From Lycium barbarum (lineage: Eukaryota > Streptophyta > Magnoliopsida > Solanales > Solanaceae): DNA of 64,000 nucleotides. This document shows positions 54,546-64,000 of this stretch, in pieces; the stretch's first letter is position 1; each line of letters begins with the position of its first letter. The position numbers were made by a program, and so were the translations under genes. The stretch covers positions 42,880,938 to 42,944,937 of the forward strand of contig NC_083337.1 of assembly GCF_019175385.1 (NCBI RefSeq), read 5' to 3'. Under the pieces are notes generated by a model, which was not told where the DNA came from, did no database searches, and saw only the letters and a program-made list of their open reading frames with translations.

Positions 54546-54906
54546 TAACTTCCAGTTGTGCGAAACTTTCTCTCATTGATTTGTTTGACTTCTAATCCTC
54601 GTGGAACATTATTTGCACTTACATAATACGTCATTAGCCATACAATAGGCCCTATAGCAGACCCTCAAGATATTCTAAATAACCATTAGCTCAATTATAG
54701 CGAAAACCTTTCCGAACACGACTTATATTTCACTTCCTTCAACTAACTAAATTTCACATATTCGTATGACTTCAAAATCTAATGGGATGCTACTTAAGTT
54801 ATCTAATACCTTCCTTAATATCGTAAGGATTTCATAATAACCTTAAGCTCACATTAGCCTATCCACAAGGCAACAAGTCCAAAAAATTTTGAGGTGTAAC
54901 AAAAAC

Positions 54907-56758
54907 GGTGAAGAGGGTTCATCTTACGAAGGCTTACTTCCACACTAAGCCACGATTAGTCCAACATAACAATAATTATAAGATTCAAGCCTAGGTGTGA
55001 GAATCCTCCAAGTTCACAAGTATATAAATAGTCATTTCAGAGGGATAAGTACATTCCAATCAACAATTCAAGTAAGTCACCCAACATGGAGTTCATAAAA
55101 TGATATGAAATGCGAATGCATTGCAATGCAATGCTTGGAGTTTCCATCACTGATGTACACACACTCCGTAATATGGAATACGTGGCCTATAGCGGACTCG
55201 CGAGGTACATACACAACCCAAAATCACTTCTCATCAGGTTCTTAGCCACCTTACACTTTCGACCTCTATACTTAGCCAATAAGGCTCACATTCCCTATCT
55301 CTAGCCCATTACGCTTATTTGACATATAATTATCCAATGAGGCTCACATTACTAGTCATTAACCAATTAGGCTTTTTACCATTCGCATTACTCCGTCTGG
55401 AACCATTTCTCATCTGACATCACAAATTTTTATTCAAGTGTGTAATATGCATAAGATACCATATGAAAGCATGACTATGACATGAACAACAATAAACAAC
55501 AAGGAAATTTAGTAAAAGGCTCAATCTTAGCTCTTTTCCACCTTTAAGTGAGTATTAAGGAGTGATGAGAACATATAATCACAATAAAGACAGGTAATGC
55601 ACATAGAATCAACAAACAAGAGATCTCATGTCTCATTCACAATCCAAGTAAATCAATCTAAGCTATTAGTAAATGCCCAAAGCGGCATTCAGACCAGACT
55701 CTATGGCTCGATTCTACACAAATTCCTATATCATGGCACCAGTACCCAATACAAGTGCTCGTCACTTCACAAGTATCGGGACCCTCTAAATTTCACCATT
55801 AGTATCTCTTTAGTAGTTCATTTTAACCAACCACAAACTTTAAATAGAGTCAAGTAAGGTCTCAACTTGCCTGATTAGGAGTCCGATGCCTACAACAAAG
55901 CCTTGCTCTTCCGTAGAGCTTTCGAATAATCTCAATCTTTTCACATATGGATTCTACATTAGCACATGATTCTGTAGACACCCATATTGCTATAATATAG
56001 TTCCATACCCAAAAAGGAAATCTCGAGTCCTGGAGGATAGAACTATAATTTCAGTACAAAATCAGTTTACCCATGACTCATAGAGCCTGTATCAAAAAAT
56101 GAGTCAAATCCATCATCATATGATCGATCAATTTGAAAGAATTCATATTTTCAACTTAAAGTTCTTAAATCCCAAATCGTTAACCCAAATCATGATCTCT
56201 AAGATGAAATTCATTAATAATTGAAGGTATAATGGTAAAAGGAAGGTTAGAAACTTACCCACATGAAAAATCTTGAAAAATCCTTCCAAAACCTACCAAA
56301 TCTGAGGTTTTGACCTCAAAATATGAATGAAATTTCCTAAATTCAAATTGGGATTTTAAGTTTCTGCCCTGCTTTTTCCTTTTTCACAAACGCCAGTCTC
56401 CCCATCGTGATCGCGGGACATCGAGAACTTACACTTTGCAATCGCGACAACCAAACATGCAGTATCTTGCGGTCGGGGCCTATGCTACGCGATCTTGATG
56501 AACAACACCAGTAGTAGCAAACCATAAAAATCGGGGGTGTTCCAAACTTGGAATCGTACCTCAAAATTCATCTGAAACCCCTCGAATAAAAACCAAATAT
56601 GTAATTTAGTCATAAAACATGCAAGGAACCTGCTAACACACTCAAAAGAATCACACGGGGTGATCTTGAGCAGATTTTGACCGTAGTCAACTTCAAATTA
56701 ATTCAAAAACTACAATCTCAACCAAATGTCCAAAATACCCCCGTATCCTTCATGAACT
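54907..56758 (-). mobile_element. E 5' LTR, second part
   Basis: Continues the LTR after G, parallel to 14540-16185. About 230 bases near 55490-55700 have no counterpart in the left LTR. It carries TAAGTTTCTAACC (56250) and CGATC-rich palindromic words (56390-56510). It ends at GAACTG, where a plus-strand LTR (M) begins, so the outer end and right TSD of E are not visible. Confidence 0.78.
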
Positions 56759-57476
56759 GTGCTACACCTCATAAAAGTTCATTGTTTGCACCATAAGTAA
56801 ACTAACGTAAGCTTATAGAGGACATGGAACCCTTCAAATAAGGTTTTTATTCAGTATGGAGTATATGTCGTGAAGCTTGGAGGTTATACGAATCGAAGGC
56901 AGTGCTTTCTGATGAATCTTTGCATCTGCGGATGGCGTCAGCGACACATTCGGGAGAATGCCACGCATTCTTAGTCATATATGGGGTGGAGAAGATAGCC
57001 AAAGTTTTTCCTAAAAAATGCCTTTACACATGTGGCATATGCGTCACAGATCCCATCGCATCGCCAAGGCGATAGCCGGCTTAACTTTTCATAAATTAGG
57101 TGGAAAGCTCATTTTAAGTCTTTTACTGATAAAACTTCGTCCCTACACTCTCCAAGTACCCTACTAGTAGTCATGAAGGCTCAAGGGTGATTCCAAGTGA
57201 TTACACCATATTCCCACATCAAAATCTAGCCTAGAAGAAGAATAACACCTCTATGGTGTTGTAGGGTGATTAAGGGTTATTCTGAGCAATGAGGGGATTG
57301 GTTTTTGAGTTGCAGCTATTTTTTAAGGTAAGTATATCACCTATTTGCTGGTGCTTAAGCTTGTTTTGGTGTTGATTGATGTAGATGATTAAATAAGGCA
57401 TGAAGTAGCACATGGAAATGCAAGTTGAGATAGTTGAGCTATGTGAGCTATTTTCTTGTTGTTTTTATGAAGTGAG
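56759..57476 (+). mobile_element. M: LTR 5' fragment
   Basis: Starts TGCTACACCTCATAAAAG, a variant of the TGTTACACCTCA start. It includes GCGATAGCC/GGCGATGC words (57045-57080), ATTCTGAGCAATGAGGGG and a donor-like AAGGTAAGTATATC (57329). It is cut off at 57476 by K. No coding sequence. Confidence 0.6.
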
Positions 57477-59071
57477 CGTCACATCCCAAATCGGGAACGT
57501 GGAGGCACCTACCCTTTTCCCACCTGGTAGGAAAACTCATCCCTTAATCAACATTCAAACAACAATAAAAGAACCGAACTAACATAAATATTTAACAAGT
57601 CTGAAATAGATAAGTAAATAAGTGCGGAAATATTTACATCAATCCCAAAATTCGGTCTAGGCAGTACAAGAGCCACTGCATAACAAAAAGTCAGAATACA
57701 TAGTATTAAAATGAAATACTGTCTCAGATGTAGCGAATAAGACAGTTAAAATAGGAGGAGTCGTCCGTGCTATGGATCTGTCCATGTGCTCACCCTAGAT
57801 GCTCGTCAGCATTGCCTCGAGAGTCAGTCTGGAAGGGAAGAATCTTGAGGAAAAGAAGTTGATCCAGCCACGTACTCTGCACTCATAAAAGAATGCAACA
57901 AGGTAGAATTAGTACAACAACACATACTGAGCAGGCATCATAGGTCGACAACAATTAGCTAACATATATATAAATAAGAGACTGAAGGTAGACATGCCCA
58001 CAACAAGTACAACCAACACTGTCCAAGAATAGAATCACAATCACCAAATACAAAGTCCTAATGTCACCACAATTACAGAATACCAAGTCTAAATGCCTCC
58101 ATAATTATAGATCACCAAGTACGAATATCATCACAAGTACAAGTACAAAGTCTGAATCCAACAGTACAAATATGTAAATAAGCATACAATGAAATACAAT
58201 GATAAACACATGCTCAAGTTGATATACCTCCACTCCTCGATAGTCATGACCCATGGGGGACTCGCGAAGTCCATGTACCTCTTGTAACGCACAACCCAAT
58301 CCAATATCTATTGCGGAATGTGCAACCCGGTCAAATATATGTTGTGGAACATTCACCCGGTCTAATAAATGTGTTGCGGCGCACAACCTGATCCCAATAT
58401 ATAAGTATGAATGCATGCATAATGTCAATGTCAACAAGAGTATATCAATGTCAAATCGTGCCACACATGGACACATATCTCAATAACAATCTAAATATCT
58501 ATTCCTTCCTCTTTACAAGACAATACTCAACAAATGAATGATATGGTTTCGCAATCAAGAATAAATGACTAATCACCAAGTCTAGTATCACAGATGTGGA
58601 AATAAGCCAATAGATCACAACAAGGAAACAAGCCACAATCAAACATTACCAACCTAATAAATCCATTCTAACTTCATACCCGAAGGCGTAACATGCTTTC
58701 TCCAACAACAACTAACTCTACATATGCCTTGCTAACTGAAGTTAAACCAAACCATACCTATTTAGTAGTCGAGCAATAGCCACGAATAATCACACCTTAG
58801 CTTTGACCTTTCATAGCGCCTCCAAATACTCAAAGACTAATCATATTCAATTCTAGATTAGAAATAATGAAGAACAATACCCATATTGCTATATTTCTAT
58901 TTTGAATCAAATTGAACAATGGAGAAAGAGGGAAACGAGCCCAGGAGGGTAAAACGGGCATCAATTTTCTAGGAGCTCAATCCTACAAGTCAATTGTAAA
59001 AATACTCAAGAGTAGGTAAATTTCAATATTTAAGTGAAAACCCCCAATATGGGTGTGAACCCTAATTTTTC
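57477..59071 (-). mobile_element. K: LTR 3' fragment (minus)
   Basis: Left end CGTCACATCCCAAATC, a decayed TGTCACGACCC, followed by GGAGGCACCTACCC as in E. It continues through ATGTGCTCACCCTAG (about 57785) to 59071, where N starts. The right, promoter-side end is not recognisable. No coding sequence. Confidence 0.6.
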
Positions 59072-59308
59072 TGTTACATCTCAGAAATTTCGGATTGTTG
59101 CCTTATAAGTAGGCTAACGTGAGCTTAAGGTGATTATGAAACTCTTACGAGATTAAGGAAAGAATTAGATAGCTTAAAGTGAATACTATAATATTTTGAA
59201 GTCATATGAATGTGTGAAATTTAATTTGTTGAAGGAAGTGAAATGTAAGTCGTGTTTGGAAAGGTTTCGTGATAGTTGACTTGATACGTATTTAGTAATG
59301 TCTTGGGC

Positions 59309-59323
59309 GGGGGGGGGGGGGGG
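59309..59323. repeat. Poly-G tract, 15 bases
   Basis: Homopolymer in N between the LTR start and the palindrome array. Confidence 0.9.
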
Positions 59324-59444
59324 AGGGGCAGCTACAGGGCCTATTTTATGGTTAATGAAGTGTTATATAAGTGCCAAGCAGGTTCCACAAGGATTGGAAG
59401 TCAAATGAATCAACGAGAGAAAGTTTCGGATAACAGCGAGTAAT

Positions 59445-59578
59445 ACGACCACTTATATGGTCGGTATAACTTTATACGGTCCGTATAAGGGGGTCCGTAT
59501 AACATGACCCTTAAAGAGAGGGGTACTTTCTTGGTGATGTTATACGGTCCACTTATACGGACCGTACAAGTGGTTCGA
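59445..59578 (+). promoter_or_regulatory. Palindromic TATACGGNCCGTATAA array in N U3
   Basis: TATATGGTCGGTATAAC, TTATACGGTCCGTATAAG, GGTCCGTATAAC, TTATACGGTCC and TTATACGGACCGTACAAG, ending about 30 bases upstream of the TATA box. Confidence 0.6.
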
Positions 59579-59610
59579 TAAGTCCATCGGGCCGATTTTT
59601 ATTTTTTTTA

Positions 59611-59620
59611 TATAAATAGA
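59611..59620 (+). promoter_or_regulatory. TATA box of LTR N
   Basis: TATAAATAGA after a T-rich run, in the same context as the G promoter. Confidence 0.65.
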
Positions 59621-60297
59621 TGACCCTTGTTCTTTTATCTCTTTTCCCACATTTCCAAAAGTATTGAGAGCGACAAAACCCTTCTCCAACCATATCCCAC
59701 TTCAACCCAAGAGAAAACAAATATCAAGAGGCATGAATCAAGATATCAATGTGTTAGAAGTCTTGGTAGGGTTAGTAGACTACAAGAAATTCTTGGGTAT
59801 TGAAGCTAGGGTTTTCATATAAGTTGATAGCTGCTCCAAAGCTCATTCTTATGAGATAAAAGGTTAGATTTCATGCTTATTTCATGTTATTAAGCATGCT
59901 TAGTTGTTGAACAACTTGGGTAAAAGGAGAAAGTAGAAGATGAGGTCTAAATGTAACTTTTATGATGTTTTTGAGCAGTAAGACAACTTGAATCATGATT
60001 CTTCGTATGATATGGATATATTCTTATTATAAAAGGTAATGATGATAATGAGGAAGCATTGTATGAAAATGTGCTAAGGGTTGATGTGAAGTTGTTAGTA
60101 TAAGTTGAACATGAGAATGAATTTTGAAGACTCAATGGAATGTGATTACTTGATTATGATATTGTGGATGTTATTATGGATGTTTGGGAGTTGTTTTGTA
60201 ATATGGTGGAAGTTGACGAAATAGGGGAAATGCTGCCTAATTTTCATTAGATCATGAATTATTCTAGTTTTCATTGAAGGGTATCATTGGGGCTTAA

Positions 60298-60410
60298 TGT
60301 CATGACCCAGCTAAGGGGCTACGATGGGTATTCGGAGCTGACTACTGAGCACCACTCCTTATGCTAATCGTCATACCTAACCAGAACATACACAATCGCG
60401 AAGGTAACAT

Positions 60411-60503
<93 letters not shown>
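60298..60503 (-). mobile_element. L: LTR 3' end fragment
   Basis: TGTCATGACCCAGCTAAGG at 60298 is an LTR terminus, preceded by CTTAA (possible TSD half). Only about 110 bases of LTR remain before a microsatellite and the J terminus. Confidence 0.6.

Positions 60504-60504
<1 letters not shown>
60413..60504. repeat. (AC)n(AT)n compound microsatellite
   Basis: About 28 AC units, then about 18 AT units, running directly into the J terminus TGTCACGACCC at 60504. Confidence 0.92.
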
Positions 60505-60507
<3 letters not shown>

Positions 60508-61085
60508 ACGACCCAACCCCGTAGGCCATGACTAGTTCCCGAGTTGGCCACTCGAATACATATCTGTTAGACATAGTCAAACTGAAACTAAACATAATCT
60601 GGAAGCTTGCGAAAACATAACGTTATCTCAGAACATCACATACATATATCAAGGCAACCTGTCTCCTGAGGAGTCACAACCATCAAAAGATTACATAGTA
60701 CACAAGCTGACAAGGCTGTCATAACGTATGGGAAAGTCCCAACTATACATACGCAAGCCGACAAGGCTGCCAGTACATACTAAATCCCAAATATGTATGT
60801 GCGCAAGCCGACAAGGCTGCTACTACGAATGGGAACGTCCAAAAATGCAAGTCATGCTAACAGAACCGAACAACATCTATATACAACCCACACATATGTC
60901 TACAGACCTCTAAGAGTATCGGTAGCGAAATATGATGGAAGAGGGCCCCGCCGTACCCCTGGATAAACATATACATATACATCATAAGATTTGAACCAAA
61001 AGTCTAGACTCCGGAACAACGGAGCTCTCCAAAACAACTGAGTAGAAGTCCTATGCTGAGGGGTCACCAAACCGACTATCTGTCC

Positions 61086-61142
61086 CTGCGGGCATGAAAC
61101 GCAGCCCCCCGAAGAAAGGGGGTCAGTACGGAATATGTACTG
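61086..61142 (-). other. LTR hairpin block, copy 11 (J)
   Basis: Element strand: CAGTAC-7 nt-GTACTG, CCCCC...GGGGG, CTGCG...CGCAG, all perfect. The fourth hairpin near 60930-60955 is damaged (GGCGGG...TCCATC). Confidence 0.68.
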
Positions 61143-61263
61143 AGTATATAAAGCATGAAATACAATAAGAAGGATCATAGCTGAAGTAGAGATTACCAGA
61201 AACAAGTATAATAATCAAGAAATCACTATACTTGTGCCTTACGAAACAAAATCATACATATCA

Positions 61264-61560
61264 TTATCATATACCGTACCCGGCAAATTATGGGACTCGG
61301 TGCCACAATCATATCATCATATCATCATATCATCATATACATATACCGAACCCGGCCCTCTAGTGAGGAACTCGGTGAATAAAGTCGTGTACACGTATAC
61401 TATACTCGGCCCATCATGGGACTCGGTGCCATAATCATATCATCATATCATCACATCATTATATCATTATATCATCATATAACGTACCCGGCCCTCTAGT
61501 GAGGGACTCGGTGAATAATGTAGTGAAACTGTACACGATAACATACCCGGCCCGGGACTC
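61264..61560 (-). repeat. Tandem units with GC hairpins, about 120 bp
   Basis: Two long units alternate ACCCGGC...GGGACTCGGTGCC and ACCCGGCCCTCTAGTGAGG-ACTCGGTGAAT, separated by ATCATATCATCATATC tracts. A final short CCCGGCCCGGGACTCGGTG follows. Each core can pair CCGGCCCTC with GAGGG-CTCGG. LTR C has related cores (40185-40400). Confidence 0.65.
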
Positions 61561-63752
61561 GGTGAAAGACGTAATGACAGCATGCACGAGCAGAGTAGTG
61601 AGTGACCATGTACAAACCAATTCATCATCTGAGGCTCAATAGAATAAGTAAAATAATCTAACACTTGAGTGTCAAAGGAGTCGGTCATGTCAAGTATCAC
61701 TCATATATTGTTATGGATTATGTCAAATGGAACTTCGGGAATCATAGACACATATCAAGCTAAGATGAAATAGCTTATGGAATTCAAGGACTCAATAGAA
61801 TGAGCAGAATATCAAACACTCGAGTATCAACGGTGATAGTCATGTTAGGTATCCTTTAAATGTCATTATGGACTATATCAGTAGAGCCTTGGGAATCATA
61901 GACATGTAGCAAGGTAATATGAAATAACTTATAGAAGTCGAGGACATTAGTCATCGTAGAGTTTTTAAGAATAGGAGCTTATATATACCGACTACTATCC
62001 AACGTATGGAAAACTTGAGAGGCAAGCTCAATAATGTTAAGAGTTCTAACATCAAGAAGTGAATAGAAATCATGAATCACACTCGAAACTTATGAATAGA
62101 ATTACCCCAAAGCTCATATCATACATCACTTATATCTAAGACATGCCAAAAGAAAGAAGGGACAACTTTACATACCTGTTAGAGGTTATTCGTAATCACG
62201 TTCGCTTCGCTGCCCCTTTAGCCTATTTAATATAAAATTAACGCTATAGTTAGTAAACTATACTTTATAGTTCGTAAATCTGTAGCCCATCGCTTATAGA
62301 ACTCATTCATTAACTTACACTTTCTTGATCGAGGTTATTCATTAGTTAAGGACTTAACGGAATTCGGGCAGCATTTCCCCTACATAATCAACAAAACCCG
62401 AGAATTTAACTCGGCCAAATCCTCAACAACAACACCAACAAACATATAATTAAGTCATTTCTCAAGGGTCCCCATCATTAACAATTCGAGAGTATGATCA
62501 AAACAGCCCCTATATACCCAATATACCATTATGCCGTATAACTTCTCCTTCTCCATAAATATGTAAAAACATCAATCAAAATTTCAACAACAATATAATA
62601 AAATATGTTCCAACAATTATAGTCATAAATAGCTCAAGAACACCTTCAAAACAGTCCACAAACAGCCCGTGAGCCAACAACAATATCATATACGATTTAC
62701 GGTATAATCTTTCGTATTTCTCGTCCCATGATTCAGCCATGACTTCAGTAAATTTAAATATACTTAGAGGAGGATAATTCTTACCTTACATGCCAAGGAA
62801 CATTCTTCTTCCACATTACTTCACCTTGAATAAATTCCAAATCCAATAGCACGACAAAACAGAACAACGAGATTGAAGGAGAGAGCAAAACCCGTATGTC
62901 GTTCTGGAGACGAAATATACATCTCTTCCTTAAAATGCAACATCCGTGGTTGCTCATTAAAGAGCAGATCGTTGCTGCCCTTGGAGCAAGCAACCCCCCT
63001 ACGTTCTTCTTCAATAAGGAAATCTTTTGGTCTTGGTTTTTTCTTATTTACTTGTTATATGAATTGTCCAAGTGAACTTGTGGTGGAATTCACGTATGCA
63101 GCACACCTAGGCAGCATATTTGTACTCTTTGAAGAGAAACTTAGTCTCTTTTGATGCCACCTATTACGTATGTGGCCCCTCCCATTATATGGCTGCCACC
63201 TCATGATTCCATGTAAGTTTTTGTAAGTGACAATTATCCATGTTATTCAATTAATACCATAATTAATTTCTTGATATCAATTCACTTTAATAACAATTAT
63301 TTTAATACACTTCATATACTCATTGCCATGATTATGTGACATAGCACCAGTCCATAGTCCCTTTTGGTACACATAAAATATTATTTTCAATCATCGTCGT
63401 CACACTCTTCCATCTTAAATCATTTCGGGACTTCATTCCTCGTATACACTGAGTTCTTGATTTTCATGCTTGAATATGACCAAATCCTTTGGCTCGAGTA
63501 AATTTTCTCATATTGGATGGTTCAATTTCCTAGTCCAAAAATACGGGTTATTATAGCTTGGACCGTATTTCATCAAATAAATTTCGAACCTCGACAAAAC
63601 TTATTTTCTGAGATTTGTTTAACTTCAAATATTTATAACACATCTATACCATTACTACAACCACCCCCAAGCTTGGGAGGATAACCTCATTTTCGTTACT
63701 AATATCATTTAAATCGCACGCTTTTCAACGCATGAAAATATGGGATGTAACA

Positions 63753-64000
63753 TCCTTCCCCCCTTTAGAACATTCGTCCTCGAATCTTAAACTAGTCCTG
63801 CGCTCCCAATACATCCTTAAATGTTCTTTTATTGGATTATGCTCTTCACATGCCTCTTATAACCTGTAGACCCTTCGCAGATATTACGAGTAAAATGAAA
63901 TTTCCCTTGGTGTAGCATTATTTCACTTCAATAACCTTACATTGCTCAGCTGTTACAGCCCATCTTCTGGACTCTTCGGCATCATGTATCACTTCTCGAC
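63753..64000 (-). mobile_element. J internal region, 3' end only
   Basis: Next to the LTR, the element strand has AAAGGGGGGAAGGA (polypurine tract), preceded by AACATTCGTCCTCGAATCTT (63769-63788), the same palindrome as in A, B and D with one mismatch. The remaining 210 bases show no pol motif, so J may also be gag-only, but too little is visible. Confidence 0.8.

Larger units (their letters stand above)
52439..54901 (-). mobile_element. G: solo LTR
   Basis: TGTCACGACCC...GAGGTGTAACA on plus, 2463 bp, with a perfect AAAAC TSD (52434-52438 and 54902-54906) and no internal region. The element strand has palindromic TATACGGACCGTATAA words, then the TATA box TATAAATAGA (54381-54390), then AAAAGGTTAGTTTCATGC, AAATGCTGCCTAATTTTC, AGGTATGTAAGGCTAAC and the hairpin block. 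The first ~1.2 kb match N (59072-60297) closely, so the two are one family. Confidence 0.93.
59072..60297 (+). mobile_element. N: LTR 5' part of the G family
   Basis: TGTTACATCTCAGAAATTTCGG at the start, then the palindrome array (59445-59578), TATA box (59611-59620), AAAAGGTTAGATTTCATGC (59858) and AAATGCTGCCTAATTTTC (60228). It stops at CTTAA (60293-60297), where L is inserted. The downstream half, including the hairpin block, is missing from the window. Confidence 0.82.
60504..63752 (-). mobile_element. J 3' LTR
   Basis: TGTCACGACCC...GGATGTAACA on plus, 3.25 kb. It is followed on the right by the polypurine tract, so it is the 3' LTR of an element continuing beyond 64000. From its 5' end on the element strand: a CATATAATGGG TATA-like sequence (63187 region), AGGTAAGAATTATCC (about 62775-62790), AAATGCTGCCCGAATTCCG (about 62360), AGGTATGTAAAG (about 62167-62180), tandem GC hairpins (61264-61560) and the hairpin block (61086-61142). 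Confidence 0.9.

Noticed and set aside
61264..61560. CRISPR-like alternation of hairpin repeats and spacers
   Set aside because: Units are unequal, the spacers are themselves repetitive, the context is a plant LTR, and there are no cas genes.

Overview
This window is repeat DNA from a plant nuclear genome, most probably a eudicot and likely Solanaceae. I see no host gene, tRNA gene, rRNA unit or organelle insert. Almost every base can be assigned to Ty3/gypsy LTR retrotransposons, mostly chromoviruses of the Tekay/Del type with very long LTRs (2-3.5 kb). Their LTRs begin TGTTA and end GGGTCGTGACA, they use the plant initiator-Met tRNA primer site (TGGTATCAGAGC), and they make 5-bp target-site duplications (TSDs). 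The Solanaceae guess rests on the LTR style from memory and is an inference.

Layout, with letters used in the entries. 1-4790: three stacked LTR pieces. 4515-7129 and 12543-15158: two near-identical 2.6-kb copies. They flank H (7130-12542, minus), a 5'-truncated chromovirus with a classical chromodomain. E is an old minus-strand element: 3' LTR 14085-~16211, pol 16337-17245, more pol and gag at 49420-51759, 5' LTR from 51959. B (17246-49419, plus) sits in the E reverse transcriptase; it is a Tekay-like gag-pol element. Three insertions lie inside B: D (17642-26947, minus) in its 5' LTR, A (29431-38906, plus) in gag, and the solo LTR C (39301-42479) also in gag. The solo LTR G (52439-54901) lies in the E 5' LTR. 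56759-64000 is a pile of truncated LTRs (M, K, N, L) ending in the 3' LTR of J (60504-63752), which runs off the window. TSDs support every nested step: CTCAG for A, ATTTC for C, AAAAC for G (all perfect), TTTAC/TTTAT for D and GATGT/GATGC for B.

How the parts relate. B carries the full enzyme set, although now broken by stops and insertions. A and D carry only gag, cut at the same place just after the zinc knuckles, and share the primer-site and leader block with B. They look like non-autonomous gag-only elements mobilised by B-like partners. Downstream of gag, in place of pol, both carry a sense-oriented piece of 5S rRNA that includes the internal Pol III promoter boxes.

The strongest unexplained signal is a structured block repeated in eleven LTRs of seven or more families. 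It has three short hairpins in fixed order, followed about 120-200 nt away by a fourth. Stem bases change in compensating pairs between families, which suggests a conserved RNA element. All comparisons were made by eye; no alignment, folding or database search was run.
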